Source: Globodera rostochiensis (Eukaryota > Nematoda > Chromadorea > Rhabditida > Heteroderidae). Taken from it: 64,000 nucleotides of DNA. The stretch is from contig JAEVLN010000023.1 in the NCBI GenBank assembly GCA_018350325.1, positions 931,001 through 995,000 of the forward strand. Reading direction: 5' to 3'. Position 1 is the stretch's first letter, and every line of letters starts with the position of its first letter. Shown piece by piece: positions 22,985 through 34,893 of this stretch. A program made the position numbers and the translations under genes. A model generated the notes under the pieces. That model did not search any database, was not told the DNA's origin, and was given only the letters and a program-made list of their open reading frames with translations.

Positions 22985-23517
22985 AAAGTAAAAACCCCGA
23001 GGATTTATTGGATTTTGCTGTTGACGGTTTCCGTCGTTTTCGTTGTTTTTCTTTGACGATCAAATCATTTTATCAATTTATTATGTTTTTTTCGTGAAAA
23101 AAAATCCAACGAATTCCCCCGACTAAGGGGATTATATTACTTGGACTAATTGAATTCATTTTCCGTTTTACTGCATTTTGTTAAAAATTCAAAAAAAAAA
23201 ACACTGTGCAAAACAAAAGTGAGTAAAACTTTATATATTTATTTTATTTATTAAATAAAAATAAATATAAATTTATTTTAAACTGTGCGGCTAAAATGCC
23301 AAAGGCACAGCATGTGAACCATCTCGCAACTGCATGAAAATTGAGTTCCCCATTTTGTCCCAACTCGCTACTTTGACCCGACTAGCTACCCTTTTTTACT
23401 TTTAAAAACCACGATTTTCTTTATAAATGATATACCATTCGATTCCACTCGATGAGACAAAACTAATGGTACTACAGGGTGGCTGGCACAAATGTCCTGC
23501 ACCACTTACTTTTTACC
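22985..23517. other. 3' flank of the SPRY copy; no gene seen
   Basis: AT-rich, with no domain-bearing frame. Confidence 0.4.
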
Positions 23518-23855
23518 TTAACTTTTTTCAAACATAATCAAATTAGACCAAACCCAATCAAAATGTACACAAAAGAGTAGAGAATAATAACAATCAGGAA
23601 GTTTCAACGTGCCCCCCTTTGGAGCGGCTACAGAGGCGGAAAAGTGCGGAAAAATTTTCGCTGATGGCAGGCAGCTCCTGGGCGGATATTTTGTCCCATT
23701 CCCGGGGAAGTCGAAGCGCCCTCTAATTTTTGTGGGAATTGGCACAGGCCCTTGACTCCAAGATTGACCCCCCAATTTGATGAGCTAACGGGCCAAGGAA
23801 TTGTCCACTGGCCGGGGTCTTCCACTACGCTTGAGGTCCTTAGTTGTGCCATGCT
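23518..23855 (-). pseudogene. Mariner/Tc1-like transposase relic, internally deleted
   Basis: The minus strand starts with GTTKDLKRSGRPRPVDN, typical of the linker after the paired-type DNA-binding domain. It jumps directly to a C-terminal region with SILESRACANSHKN and REWDKISAQELPAISENF, typical of DD34D transposases. The catalytic core between the two is gone, and several frame changes occur. A phrase from the right end (GTGGTGCAGGAC) recurs at 24085-24097, possibly a second relic. Confidence 0.65.
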
Positions 23856-25168
23856 CCCTACATAATTTATTTGGATCTTAAATGCGTTTTTTTGGTTACC
23901 GGAATTTTTTTAATGTTTGAGTGGCGGTGCTTTTTTGACCCAAAAAAGGGTGGAAATTTTTGAATCGGGAATTTCATTGTTGATTAGGGATATTAATGAA
24001 TCGCGTTTAAAGGGCATGATAGAGAATTGAGAATAAAATCTTAAAATTTTGTTTAGATTGACATAAGTTATAAAAATTTCAAAAGTGGTGCAGGACTTCG
24101 TGAAGAAGGTGAAAGTTAAGATCTTTTTTATTTATTTAATAAATTGCCCGTTATCTCAGTTAACACAAATTTATTTTAAAATATAAATCTATTTATAAGT
24201 TGACCTGTCGTGGCCCAAAAATTGACCATTAATTTAAGAAATTAATTTAAAGACAAATTTTGCTTGTCATAGCAACTTTTTTAACCCTTCAAATTTTATG
24301 TTTATGGATCAGGAATGCCGTCCGCGTCAAAAAAAAACGGAACACGGAATACGGAACGGACGTTGTTATGGAAAAAACACAGGGACCCATAATTCAAATA
24401 AATAAAAATCTCTTAACAAAACCAAAGGTAAATTACGACAGAAACTAAAACACTCGAATTCATCTTATAGCCAGCCATACAATCGCCTAATTCAGATTTT
24501 TGTTCAATTCCGGGAATGCAAAAAGCCTAAATTAAAAATTAAAGGAAAATTGTAAATCAATGTAATTGAATTGCATTATTTTGTTTGATGAAAAGTTTAT
24601 GTTTAAAAGGACGCACTTTCGGTTGTGAATCGGTGGCTTTTTCCCGACAGGGGCATAATCATTGGTCATTATCATTTCCGGTGTAGAAGCTTAAAAAGTA
24701 AAAATTTATGGATTTAGTTTAAAGATTATCTTTAGTAAGTAAATAAAGGTTATGGTTTCATAGAAATTGATGGTTTTCATTAACTAAATAAATTTTTTGT
24801 TGAGTCGCCGACTAAATCGTTAACAGAAATGGTTAGAATTCCGAGTTCAACCCTATTTCCGAGTTGTGCATTTTTTTAGTATTCAGTTTCAAAATTATGA
24901 AAATAAAATTTCAGCAAAAGTGAAAAAGCGAAAATTATTTTAATAAATTTACTTCTTTTAATGTCAGAAGAAATTATTTTTGTCTTGTGCAATAAACAAA
25001 ATTCTATCGCAAATTTAGAATTTATCGCTTCAAAAAAAATTTTACTTTGATTATTTACGGCTGGCACTTTGAATGTTACTTCAGAAGGCGTCTGTGTTCC
25101 ATGAGCCAAGCCAATGCCACTTTGCTTTAAGATTTTTTCATGAAATTCAATTTAAACAAAAAAAGAAT
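23856..25168. other. No recognisable gene
   Basis: AT-rich spacer. It contains the short mariner-like phrase at 24085-24120; no other element was recognised. Confidence 0.4.
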
Positions 25169-25636
25169 TCAAACACAAACCAATGCAAGCAATCCGGTGA
25201 AAGCTTTTAGAACCATTCCACCTTTGGCTTTCGATGGACCTTCATCTGGACTCTTTTCCTCGTCTATAAAAATTTCATTTTTTATACATTTTATATAATT
25301 AACTACTATAGGTAATTATTTGAAAAAATAAATAGATAACTAAACTATTTTGCACTGTTACCTGGGGTTGATTCAGCATTGCCAGAACTGGATGATCCTT
25401 TTTCGAGTTTGGCGTTTTTTTTTGGCATTGCACCTGAATTCTATATGTGAGTCAGTCAAAAATTTAAGTTAAAATATTTCGATATTTACATAAATTTTTG
25501 TTAGTCACCCCACACACTGAAAAGCGATGAAATATTGCGCTAAATTTTAATTTGAAAACAATTTCTGACCCGTTTCCAGCAGAATGGAAGCGGCCACAAG
25601 CAAGCAAATTGCGGCCAAGAAGAGAAAGGTGGGCAT
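25169..25636 (-). CDS. Small secreted protein (82 aa, four exons)
   Basis: Exons 25570-25636, 25509-25516, 25362-25440 and 25169-25263 give one frame. Residues 1-18 ([18 protein letters not shown]) are a strong signal peptide. A Lys/Ser-rich middle ([18 protein letters not shown]) and an acidic-basic tail (DEEKSPDEGPSKAK) follow, ending in hydrophobic LKAFTGLLALVCV. The 8-nt exon 2 is unusual, but its flanking splice signals (TTTTCAG acceptor, GTGACT donor) and the same layout recur at 51266-51543, which supports it. No known family. The upstream 400 bp, with a TATAAAAG on the minus strand near 25697-25704, is conserved at 50680-51265. Confidence 0.6.
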
Positions 25637-26070
25637 TTGAGGCAATTAATAAAATCGTTTTGAATGATGGCTTTCTGCGGCATTTCCCACTGCTTTTATA
25701 CGCCTTTAATTGCTGCCTTAGAAGTGCCTTTGTTTTAAAATAGCATTGCCAACGAAGAGAGTGGAGAGGACGCGAGAGAATGCGTTGGCTTTTGGAAGGG
25801 GGGGGGGGATTGAAGCATTTCGGCTAATGTATTGTATGGAAAAATCGCCCTTAGGCAGAGTAAATGGCCAAAGAAGCAGAGATAATGGTCGATAAATCTG
25901 AATTGCACTTTGCATATGACAGGAGCTGCTTTAAGCGGGTGAGGTGACGTGGAACTTTTGGGCATCCTCTAATTTCTATTTTTGTGCACTTTTTTACGAA
26001 ACCCCAAAGAAACCACCCAATAAGCCTTTTCTAATGCCTGTCGAAACACGAAAGGCTCAGAATAAATCAA
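25637..26070 (-). promoter_or_regulatory. Upstream/promoter region of the small secreted gene (dispersed repeat)
   Basis: On the minus strand GGCGTATAAAAGCAGTGG sits about 60-70 bp before the ATG, a good TATA-box position. The block is shared with 18225-18640 and 50680-51265. It is the most conserved part of the family. A G-run at 25799-25809 interrupts it. Confidence 0.6.
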
Positions 26071-26506
26071 ATTTATTCAAGTCCCGTCTTCTTACCCCGA
26101 AGTTCCGTCATAAAAACCGGACACAAAAGTAAGAAATTTTCCGTTTACCGAACTCATTAAGATGGGCCGAATCGTTGTGTGAAGCTAATGACCAGATCAG
26201 TGAAGATGGAATACTATTGGTCACCAATCGGCCAAAGTTGGCACGGGGAGAGATACTTTTTTGGCCGATTCGAAGTTCGAACAGTGCCAATGCATTCAGT
26301 GCCTTTTATGTCTTCTGCAGTGAAGGAAAGTGAGCGTTTTTCTCACCGAAACGCGTTTTGGAACTGTCCGTCTGTTGGACTTAATTTGCTTTAATTTCGG
26401 TACAATTGGCATTTAAAAAAAAAGACAAAATCAATAAAACATAAAAAAGTGGTTTAAAGAACAAAAAAAACAAATCAAATCGATAGTTTCCAATTTCTAA
26501 AAGCCT
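26071..26506. other. No recognisable gene
   Basis: A 71-codon plus-strand ORF (26179-26394) shows no family match that I recognise. Confidence 0.35.
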
Positions 26507-27040
26507 TCGGCAATTTTGAACTTAAAGTTTAGTCCAAAGTTTGCTTCAATTTTAACGCCAGCGTAATACAACGAAACGCACGGAAACAAATCAACGGCAG
26601 AATGGGCAAACAAACCGGTAGTTTCTGCAAAATAAATTAGTTGAACAAAAAATATTTAATGAATTCTTTAAAATGAAAATGGCGTTTAATTTTCTTTTTC
26701 TTTTGTCACCCAAACGCCGCCCGTTTTTTTGTGTAAATGATTTGGCGAGTTGCCAAATTGACGCCGCATCCGATGACGTCGCCTTCCCCAAATTCTGCTT
26801 CTTTCCTTTGATGGGTTCGTCAAGTCCAAAGAAGTTTTGGAGCCATCCCTTAACGGCATGACCACAAAAATGGCCAAGTGCCGTCGTATTCTCCAACACT
26901 TCCGTCCAATGGCATTTCTTTCGTCGCAAGTCCAATGTGAATACCACTAAATATAATAATATTTTAGGGTACAGAAATTGTTTTATAATTTTAATAGCTT
27001 ACCCTTTTCCCCTTAAGATTTTCACTTCTACAATAGTAAA
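26507..27040 (-). pseudogene. SPRY domain pseudogene, truncated at a minisatellite
   Basis: The last exon (26507-about 26625) reads [19 protein letters not shown] and KIEANFGLNFKFKIAEGF and is intact. The central exon (about 26690-26955) keeps [31 protein letters not shown] only by changing frame several times. A remnant of the preceding exon (27003-27040) encodes a FYYEVKIL-like piece. Sequence homology stops where the 45-bp minisatellite begins. Confidence 0.75.
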
Positions 27041-27069
27041 AAGGCCGGAAGATGGGCTATAACTTTTTT

Positions 27070-28110
27070 TAGGGGTTGGTTTTTGTATTTGTCTGTTAAT
27101 TCCGGAAATAGGAAATCGGTTTTGGTTTTTGTGTTCGTCTGTTGATTCCGGAAATAGAAAACCGGTTAGGTTTTCGTATTTGTCTTTTGATTTCGGAAAT
27201 AGAAAACCGGTTTGGTTTTCGTATTTGTCTTTTGATTCCGGAAATAGAAAACCGGTTAGGTTTTCGTATTTGTCTTTTGATTTCGGAAATAGAAAACCGG
27301 TTTGGTTTTCGTATTTGTCTTTTGGTTCCGGAAATAGAAAACCGGTTTGGTTTTCGTATTTGTCTTTTAATTCCGGAAATAGGAAACCGGTTTGGTTTTC
27401 GTATTTGTCTTTTAATTCCGGAAATAGGAAACCGGTTTGGTTTTCGTATTTGTCTTTTAATTCCGGAAATAGGAAACCGGTTTGGTTTTCGTATTTGTCT
27501 TTTGATTCCGGAAATAGAAAACCGGTTTGGTTTTCGTATTTGTCTTTTAATTCCGGAAATAGGAAACCGGTTTGGTTTTCGTATTTGTCTTTTGATTCCG
27601 GAAATAGGAAACCGGTTTGGTTTTCGTATTCTTTTGATTCCTGAAATAGGAAACCGGTTTGGTTTTCGTATTTGTCTTTTAATTCCGGAAATAGGAAACC
27701 GGTTTGGTTTTCGTATTCTTTTGATTCCGGAAATAGGAAACCGGTTTGGTTTTCGTATTTGTCTTTTAATTCCGGAAATAGGAAACCGGTTTGGTTTTCG
27801 TATTTGTCTTTTGATTCCGGAAATAGGAAACCGGTTTGGTTTTCGTATTTGTCTTTTGATTCCGGAAATAGAAAACCGGTTTGGTTTTCGTATTTGTCTT
27901 TTAATTCCGGAAATAGGAGAAACCGGTTTGTTTCATATTAGTCTTTTGATTCCGGAAATAGGAAACCGGTTTGGTTTTCGTATTTGTCTTTTAATTCCGG
28001 AAATAGGAGAAACCGGTTTGTTTCATATTAGTCTTTTGATTCCGGAAATAGGAAACCGGTTTGGTTTTCGTATTTGTCTTTTAATTCCGGAAATAGGAAA
28101 CCGGTTTATT
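27070..28110. repeat. 45-bp minisatellite, about 23 units
   Basis: The unit contains TTTTCGTATTTGTCTTTTGA and TTCCGGAAATAGGAAACCGG. A few units are 42 bp (loss of TGT) and two degenerate units lie near the right end. Because 45 is divisible by three, long open frames (up to 354 codons with period PEIGNRFGFRICLLI) run through the array. Variant units are intermixed, indicating local expansion and conversion. Confidence 0.9.
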
Positions 28111-28299
28111 TCGAATCATAATGGGTTTAGCGGTAATTTCGCAATACATTTTTTCAATCAGCTGACTGAGCAAATGGCAATCCCCAATTTCGCAATCATC
28201 AGATGAAATACTCATTTTTTTTGGCATCATGCCATCTTTATTGAATGGATTTGAAAATATGGACATAAGTAGAACTTGGTAAAAACAAAGAAAAGTAAC

Positions 28300-28683
28300 A
28301 ACAAGATCCGAAATCAAAAGTCATAATTACATATTAGAAGGCTGACAAATATTATAAAAATGATTATAAATATGTAAATTAGCGGGACAGAAACATCGAC
28401 AAGAGAGTAAAACAACATGAGAAGGTCAGAATTTTGAGAAATGAATGGCCTGCTATGAGAATAAAAGAAAAAAGGTTTGAACGGTTCAAAAATGTTGAAA
28501 ATTTATAAAAGCAAATCCAAATAACAGAACATAAAAACCAATTTAGTCCTCAAATATAAATCCTAATGAAACTCGCCTTAAATGGTTCAGATCGAAAGAA
28601 GAGAAACTGAAGTTACCGATCAAATTTTGGCATGTTGAAAATTGTGCAAACATTTTAAGTTTTAATTTCAAAACTTAATAAAA
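28300..28683 (+). repeat. Decayed copy of the palindrome element, covering the start of its ORF1
   Basis: Shares with 58680-59130 the phrases GAATTTTGAGAA, CTATAAAAGCAAAT, CAATTTAGTC, GATCGAAAGAAGA, TACCGATCAAATTTTGGCA and TTTTAATTTCAAA. Numerous indels destroy the reading frame. The match ends abruptly at TTAATAAAAG where the minus-strand BTB fragment begins. Confidence 0.7.
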
Positions 28684-29335
28684 GGTGCCGGGCCGAGCAT
28701 TTCACGTCTGTTTTCCGCCGAACACTCTTTCCCATTTTGACGCCATTTTTCGTTGTATGTTCGTCGTTAATGATCAACTCGTCACGGTCCAGAATCTCGC
28801 ACAATAATTTCTGATCAATTTGCAAAAACGCTTCCGAGAAGATCAAAGTTTCCGCATTCTCATCGATGTAATCCAAACACCGGCGGGCAAAGTCCCAAAA
28901 CAATAAAAATTGAAAATGTAAATTAAATAATACTTAATATTTGGGCTTAAACCGCGAAAACATTCCTCACCTCTTCTCCAAAAAAGCGAGCCAGGTCAAG
29001 TGCGACAAAAACATTCAATTTCCAAATGAAGTTCAAGCACGAATTGACAAGTTTAGGAAGATTATATTTGTCGGCTAAAATACTGCAAAAAAGCATTTTT
29101 GTTTTTGAAATTATCAAAACATTTTCTACGGTAATTTTTAATATATTTCACCATAATATAAATTACTAGATTAAATTGCAAAATTTCTTAAAATCATCCG
29201 CATAAAGCACAGAAGTTGCATTGTCTCCGTTCAGTCCACTCAAATCATCGGCGTAAATGAAGGCTAACATCGCCTTGAACGCCCCCACCTCCACGTCCGG
29301 CACCTCCACGGGTTTATTCTCTTCCGAAGGCTCTA
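28684..29335 (-). pseudogene. BTB-BACK pseudogene
   Basis: Reading leftward: [20 protein letters not shown] and DDLSGLNGDNA (about 29335-29230), [18 protein letters not shown] (about 29090-29000), [19 protein letters not shown] and LLCEILDRDELI (28895-28760), then WRQNGKECSAENRREMLGPA in a shifted frame (to 28684). The N-terminal BTB exon is absent and the last part is frameshifted and cut at the boundary with the neighbouring repeat. Confidence 0.75.
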
Positions 29336-29436
29336 AAAATCATTTTCAAAAAATTTAAAGAAATTTCCGCACCGGTCCCAGTGGCAATAAATTTTAAGGC
29401 ACCCAAAATTTTCAGGGCATTTTAATTTCATATCTC

Positions 29437-29689
29437 GTATTGACTTTTTCTGTCATTTTTCGCTTCGTAAGATCCAACACATTCGTCCAATGGCATTTCT
29501 TTCGTCGCAAGTCCAATGTTAACAGAGCTAAATATAATGTTTTAAAGTAAAATTCTTCTAAAGCATTTCGAAGGCCAAAATTTATTTATTTAACTTACTC
29601 TTCTTCCTCTAAGATGGTCACTTCGTAATAGAAAATGCCAGAATTCCCTTTTGGAATTGGCCGTTCAGCGCGGACAGAGCGATGTCCTG
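29437..29689 (-). pseudogene. SPRY domain fragment (two exons)
   Basis: After a TTTTCAG acceptor, GHRSVRAERPIPKGNSG and FYYEVTILEEE form one exon. After the next intron, SVNIGLATKEMPLDECVGS begins the core exon but leaves the family sequence within a few codons. The downstream half of the SPRY domain is missing. Confidence 0.75.
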
Positions 29690-29997
29690 AAAAGAGAAGG
29701 TTAATTCAAAAAGTTTGTGAACTCTTTTAATAAACTTTTGAATCAAATCACTTTAAAAGAATAATACTTTGCCGTAATTATTTCCAGTAAATTGGAAAAC
29801 AATTTGTGCAAATCATTTTTGATAAAATGTTCGAATTCGGGTCCGGGGTCAACGTTGGTAAAAATGGAGCTCATATTCGGGTTTCTCGACCCCGACCCTA
29901 AGAAATACCCATCGACTTTTGGAGAGCTTAAATGATGTTCCTAAGCCTAAATTAATTTAAAAATAAATAGACAATTATTATTATTTTGCAGTGTTAC

Positions 29998-30117
29998 CTG
30001 CGTTTGGTTCAGCATTGCCAGAACTGGATGGTCCCACTGCATCTGAATTCTCTACGTGATTAAGTTAAGTTAAAATTTCGATAATACATAAATTTTTGTT
30101 AGTCACCCCACACCGAA
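29998..30117 (-). pseudogene. Fragment of the small secreted gene family (exon 3 region)
   Basis: The minus strand keeps GTGTGGGGTGACTAACAAAA, then the exon ENSDAVGPSSSGNAEPNAG with its donor. The acceptor before the micro-exon reads CGG instead of CAG. The signal-peptide exon is missing; a SPRY coiled-coil fragment on the opposite strand abuts it. Confidence 0.65.
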
Positions 30118-30946
30118 AAGTTCAGCAACAGGCCATCCATGCAAAGATGGAGGAGTATCAGAAACAACAGCAACAGGCCATCCATGCAAAGATGGAGGAG
30201 TATCAGAAACAACAAGCCATCGGCGCGTTGCCTAAAGCGCAAAAGGGAAATGGTAGGGGAATTGGGAATTGTGATGCTTTCAATATAAAAAACTAATGTT
30301 TTTTTTTGAATTAGTATTTAAATTCAAAATAACAAATAAAAAAATTATTAGGACTAACCCTTCAAAATCGATGGGATTCCGCTGCACGTCACAAGGGCCT
30401 GACGCTCATTGAGCCTGATCGATTGATTGCCAAAATTACTGGAAAATAAGTGGGGTAAATATATTTTGTTAAAGTGATTTGATTAAAAAGTGAAAATCAT
30501 CTTCTTTAGCGTTTCACTCTGTCTTCGCTGAACGGCCACGTCCAACAGATGATTCCGGCATTTCCTCTATGAAGTGAAAATCATAGGGAAAAAAGGGTAA
30601 TTAATAATATTATAAAAATTGCTGTGCTCTTAAATATTATTATTTATATGTAGCCCTGTTTCCGCTGGCCTTGGACCAAAAGCAACTAGCCAAATCATTT
30701 ACACAAAAAACGGCGATCGTTTGGGTGAGAAAGATTATAAATTAAAAGGCTTCATTTTTAAGAAATACACTAAATTTTAAATTCTTTTTTGATTAATTAA
30801 TTTGTTTGAGTTATTTGTTTGTTTTTGAAGACACTGCCAATTTATTTGTCGATTCTGCCGCCGAATTGTTTCCATGCGTTACATTCTTACACCCTGGCAC
30901 CAAAATTGAAGCCAACTTTGGCCCGAAATTTGCATACAAATTCTAA
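30112..30946 (+). pseudogene. SPRY-family pseudogene with coiled-coil start and internal deletion
   Basis: A duplicated [15 protein letters not shown] segment (30121-30210) corresponds to the coiled coil of complete family members. [20 protein letters not shown] (about 30365-30440), a degenerate second exon, and a core exon that jumps from PWTK to [13 protein letters not shown] (30655-30725) follow. The last exon is intact (30831-30946: [24 protein letters not shown], stop). The deletion removes about 60 residues of the SPRY fold. Confidence 0.8.
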
Positions 30947-32353
30947 TGAGGAGCACCGGACAGTGAAAAGCATTTTTCTTTATTTAATTTTCTTTGGAAA
31001 AATATTTGATGGATTTTGAGTTAAATTTCGTTTTGTTTTCATTGTCTGATTTGTTTTTTGTTGTCATTTTGCAGTTTTCTCAATAAAGAAATTGTATTTT
31101 CTGAGACTCAATTCTCTTAACTTTTTGTTTGCATTAAAATTCAACAATTATCAATTAATTATTTTGTTGTTGTTTGATAATTAGGGCCCGGATTTATATT
31201 GACTAAAAACGCGAAATATTGACATAAAATATTGACCAAAAATCCCAAAAAGTGCCAAAATATTGATTAAAAAATGTGCAAAAACTGACCAAATTTAGTC
31301 AAATTTTGCGTAAAAACCTTCAAAATTGTCATTTTTTATTATTTTTTCTCTCACAATTATAAATGTATTATTTTTCACATGTTTTTGAATTTTATAAAAA
31401 ATAATCAAACGAAAAAAAATTATCAATCTTTGGGGGTGGCCAGTATCGATATTTTTTGGACCTTTTGAATTTAAAAAAAAAATGAACAAAAATTTAACCA
31501 ACATTTACATAATATTAAAGAAGTAAAATCGTCACTGGAGTACAATTTTTGCATAAGTTGTAGGAGAAAATAATTTGAAAATTTAAAAAAGCGATTTTTA
31601 GTGGTATTTTTCAAATTTTCCGAAAAAGTGCGGAAATAAGTACAAAGCATCAATGAGCACCAAAATCATCAATTCGATTCATTAAAATCAAAATTTAGTA
31701 ACATTTTCTGATTGCCGAAGAGGTCGAATGAACTTTAATTTGGGAAAATGTTCACCCAAATGAAGAAATGCCAAATTTAATGCTTTTTGGTGCGCAATGA
31801 TGTTTTTTTCACGTTCTGATGATGCTTTTGAAATTGAGATCGCATCCCTTGGTTTACAGCAGGTCATTCATTCATTCTCTCTCCCCTTTGACCTGTCCCC
31901 CACTCACTTCTGTTTTCTCCACACATTTGGCAAATTCCTCTCCCCGCATCCCAATTTCATATCGATCGATGCATCGGTTAAATATTCATTTTAAAATCCT
32001 TGAGAATGGCGACACCGAATTTTTTTTTCTATTTACGCTAAAATTTACATCCTGGGGTTTTGGGGGGTGCTGATCACGAATATGACATAAGATTTTGCTT
32101 AAATTATTTTCTTAGTCTCAATATTCTTTTTTTTTTGTTTGAGAAACCCGCCGCTTAGCTCAGAAACGGTTAAGAATCGTTTAAGTGCTCACCCATAGTG
32201 CCGGTGGGTGGGCGGTGGATGCCAAAGCCAACATTCGTCACCCGTTCTTAACTTTGTTCATACTCAGCCTAATAAACAAATCAACGAGTTAAATATATTT
32301 CTACACAAGCGTTTAGCCGACTCAAACATTAGCAAAAAGATTTGTCTATTAAA
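30947..32353. other. No recognisable gene
   Basis: AT-rich. ORFs at 31295-31504 and 31797-32073 show no domain. A polyadenylation-like AATAAA occurs at 31082, after the SPRY pseudogene. Confidence 0.4.
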
Positions 32354-34252
32354 ATGTCGGAGCATCCGCGGGAAGCGCAGCGACACCTAAAAAAAATGTG
32401 AGCAAAAATTTATTTTTCCAACATTTTTGATTAATGAAAATTTGATAAAACACAAAAATTTCAATAGAACAACAAATGTTACTATTCGGTTTCCCGTCTT
32501 CACATCATTCCAATAAATTTTTCAGCCATGTTGCTGACGACGGTTGGTTTGACGTTTTTGCTTTGTTTGGTCGTGTCAAACTCGGACTGACGCTGGCACT
32601 GATCAGTGATCGCTTTGATCGATTGGTGGACGCACATTTGGGTCGGATGAAGTGGCAAATCAGCGGACAGTTGAGCATCTGTCGTGCAACAATTTACGGC
32701 ACTGGTGTACTTAAAATCAACCAGCAATTCGACAAATCCAAACACCGTTGCACCGCCGTCAAATTGCCACTCCCGCAATCGCCACCACTGAAAGGCATTA
32801 TTGGCTTCAACAAAATTACGATTGGGTGGGTACGAGTCAAAAAATGGCACTTTTCCGTTATGGCGCCACACATTCAAATTTTAAAAAGGGGTCCCCAACA
32901 CGAATCTGACAATATTTTTAAGATCTGACAACATCTAAGATTTTTGAAAATCTGATTTTTTATTTTTTTACTTTTAATCACATAAAACCACTTTTATAGG
33001 TGTTTCTTAGGTGCCGAAACCAATGGAACAAGCAAAAATTTAGCGCGGGTTCGTTAGGCTTAGGCCTAAGCCACCCTGGCTCAGGGCGCGTTAGGCCTAA
33101 GCCTCAGCAATTTTGGGGACCTTTTTTTTTAAATTTGAATGTGTGGCGCCATAACGGAAAAGTACCCAAAAAATTTCTGATGTCCAATTTTTTTTTTGTT
33201 GCAGTTACATTGATCGCGCTGTCATCAACTTTGTCCGTCACTTTTCAACTTTGACATTACTTTGCAGTTGAAAATTCGCCCCGCTGAACAGCGCAGCTGG
33301 CACATTTTGACCCACGAAATTTGGCCTTTCGTGTCTAACAAACTCTACAAAATAGCAGGCAGCAAAGACAACTTTGTCCTTTTGCGTTTGCGACAACACT
33401 TTGGTGCCACCGTTCTGCGCGACTGTGCCAATCTCCGGTTTATTGAATGCTTCGACATGATTGCTCAGCAGCTGGTGGCTACTCTTCACTTGGCCAAGCG
33501 TTGGCCGAATGGTTGCACACGCCGCGCGAGGATGGACGTCCAAAACTTTTGTTATGTGGAACTTGGTGCAAACCGACGACTTGGAAATTGGATGATTTCA
33601 AAAAGGTGTTGTGTGTTATGGGATCCCGCCCGCCCCACTATCACGGAGTTTGCTTGAGAAAAAATGGAAATTACACATCAAGAAATCGACGTTTGTTTTA
33701 GTTTAATTTTTGAAAATTTTATTTTTTGGAGAAATAGTGTACTAAAAAGAGAGAGTCAAACGGCAAGTGTAATTTGGACATGAATGCACCTCATCTAAAA
33801 ATTGTTTTAGTTTAATTTTTGCAAAATGTTTTTTCTAGGCCCGTGTCTGCTGGACGGAATGCGAGCCGAACTATTTGTCGCTTTTTTAGGCTTTTACAAT
33901 TGCAACAACGCCAGTCAATTTCATCGTTCGCTTGCCTTTGGCGTGTTTTAATGGTGCGCCATTTATGTTGGTGAATGAACAAATGCGCGAGCGGCTGTCA
34001 ATGCGAAAATGTAATGGTGGTTGGTTGTTGAAGCGACTTCCGTTCGGATTGGACGCGAAGCAATGGATGGAATGGCATCGGGAGGCCATCTTTTATCACG
34101 ACATAAACAATCACCTTGTTGTTTCGTTTGACGACCAGAACATCGACTGTTGGACGGGTGAAGGGGGGGGGGGGGGAGGGGAAGTAAGGCGCTTTTTTGG
34201 TCGAGTGAAGAGAAAATGGTATATTTCAGATCACTTTCCGGCACCGGAATAG
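32354..34252 (+). pseudogene. F-box-like family protein, frameshifted, with a MITE in intron 2
   Basis: Exon 1 32354-32397 (MSEHPREAQRHLKK), exon 2 32526-32825 (DDGWFDVFALFG, LTLALISDRFDRLVDAH, VKLPLPQSPPLKG), exon 3 from 33205 (YIDRAVINFVRH, then RPAEQRSWHILTHEIWPFVS, LRDCANLRFIECFD, AEWLHTPREDGRPK, WKLDDFKK to 33605) and exon 4 33890-34252 (AFTIATTPVNFIVRL, GGWLLKRLPFGLDAKQWMEW). Exon 3 changes frame near 33260 and near 33470. The C-terminus runs into a G-rich tract encoding poly-Gly. The exon plan is the same as the 19509-20736 gene, but sequence identity is modest, indicating a different subfamily. Confidence 0.75.
32846..33166. mobile_element. hAT-like MITE (321 bp), 8-bp target duplication
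   Basis: Inverted ends GGCACTTTTCCGTTATGGCG and its near-perfect complement, with inverted similarity extending through CACACATTCAAATT. Perfect 8-bp duplication CAAAAAAT at 32838-32845 and 33167-33174. The interior contains the TTAGGCCTAAGCCACCCTGG motif also found at 48481-48537. Confidence 0.88.
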
Positions 34253-34893
34253 CCAATGAAGATGAATGAGACGGCAAAATGAGATGATGTTTGGCTTTTT
34301 TGTGGTGCTTCAATTTGTGCTCTGTTTTAAACGTCAAATGGCGGTCGTAAATAAATAGTGCAAAATGGCACAGAATTAGTTGATTTACAGCTAGACGCTG
34401 TTTTCCAATTTATTAAACATATTTAAGATAACAATTCATTTTTTTCAATTCATTTTTTTTTTGCTCAGCAAAACTAAGTGACTATTTTAAAAATTATAAC
34501 GTTCATTGTTGTTTAGTGTCATAAAATGCAGAAACCCAATTTTGCCAATCCCGATAAACTTTTGCAAATTCGTATTCAGAATTTTTTGGTTTTGTGGGTA
34601 CACAAATTTCAAGTTTTTGGCCGGATAATCGGTTTGGACCCGGGCGGCTTTTTTACGGTTAGTCGGAAAACTGCCAGGCGGGCTTTTCCGTCGGAATTTT
34701 TTGATTCTTTTTGTTTGTCCGGGTGAGCATGAAATTTTGAAATCCTTTGGTTCCATTTTATACGTTTTGTCAACAATAAATAAGCCCAAGAGTGGCTCGA
34801 TAAAATTATAGAAATGTAAGACAAATAATTGTCGAGTTGAGTTTGAATTTCAGAAAAATTCTCATAAAAATAGCACTCGGACGCCTCGCCTGC
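34253..34893. other. No recognisable gene
   Basis: Convergent 3' flanks of the plus-strand F-box-like copy and the minus-strand BTB-BACK gene. Overlapping ORFs (34487-34824) have no recognised domain. Confidence 0.4.

Noticed and set aside
27142..28206. 354-codon repetitive ORF as a gene
   Set aside because: It is the translation of a 45-bp minisatellite, with equally long ORFs in other frames, no start context and no splice structure.
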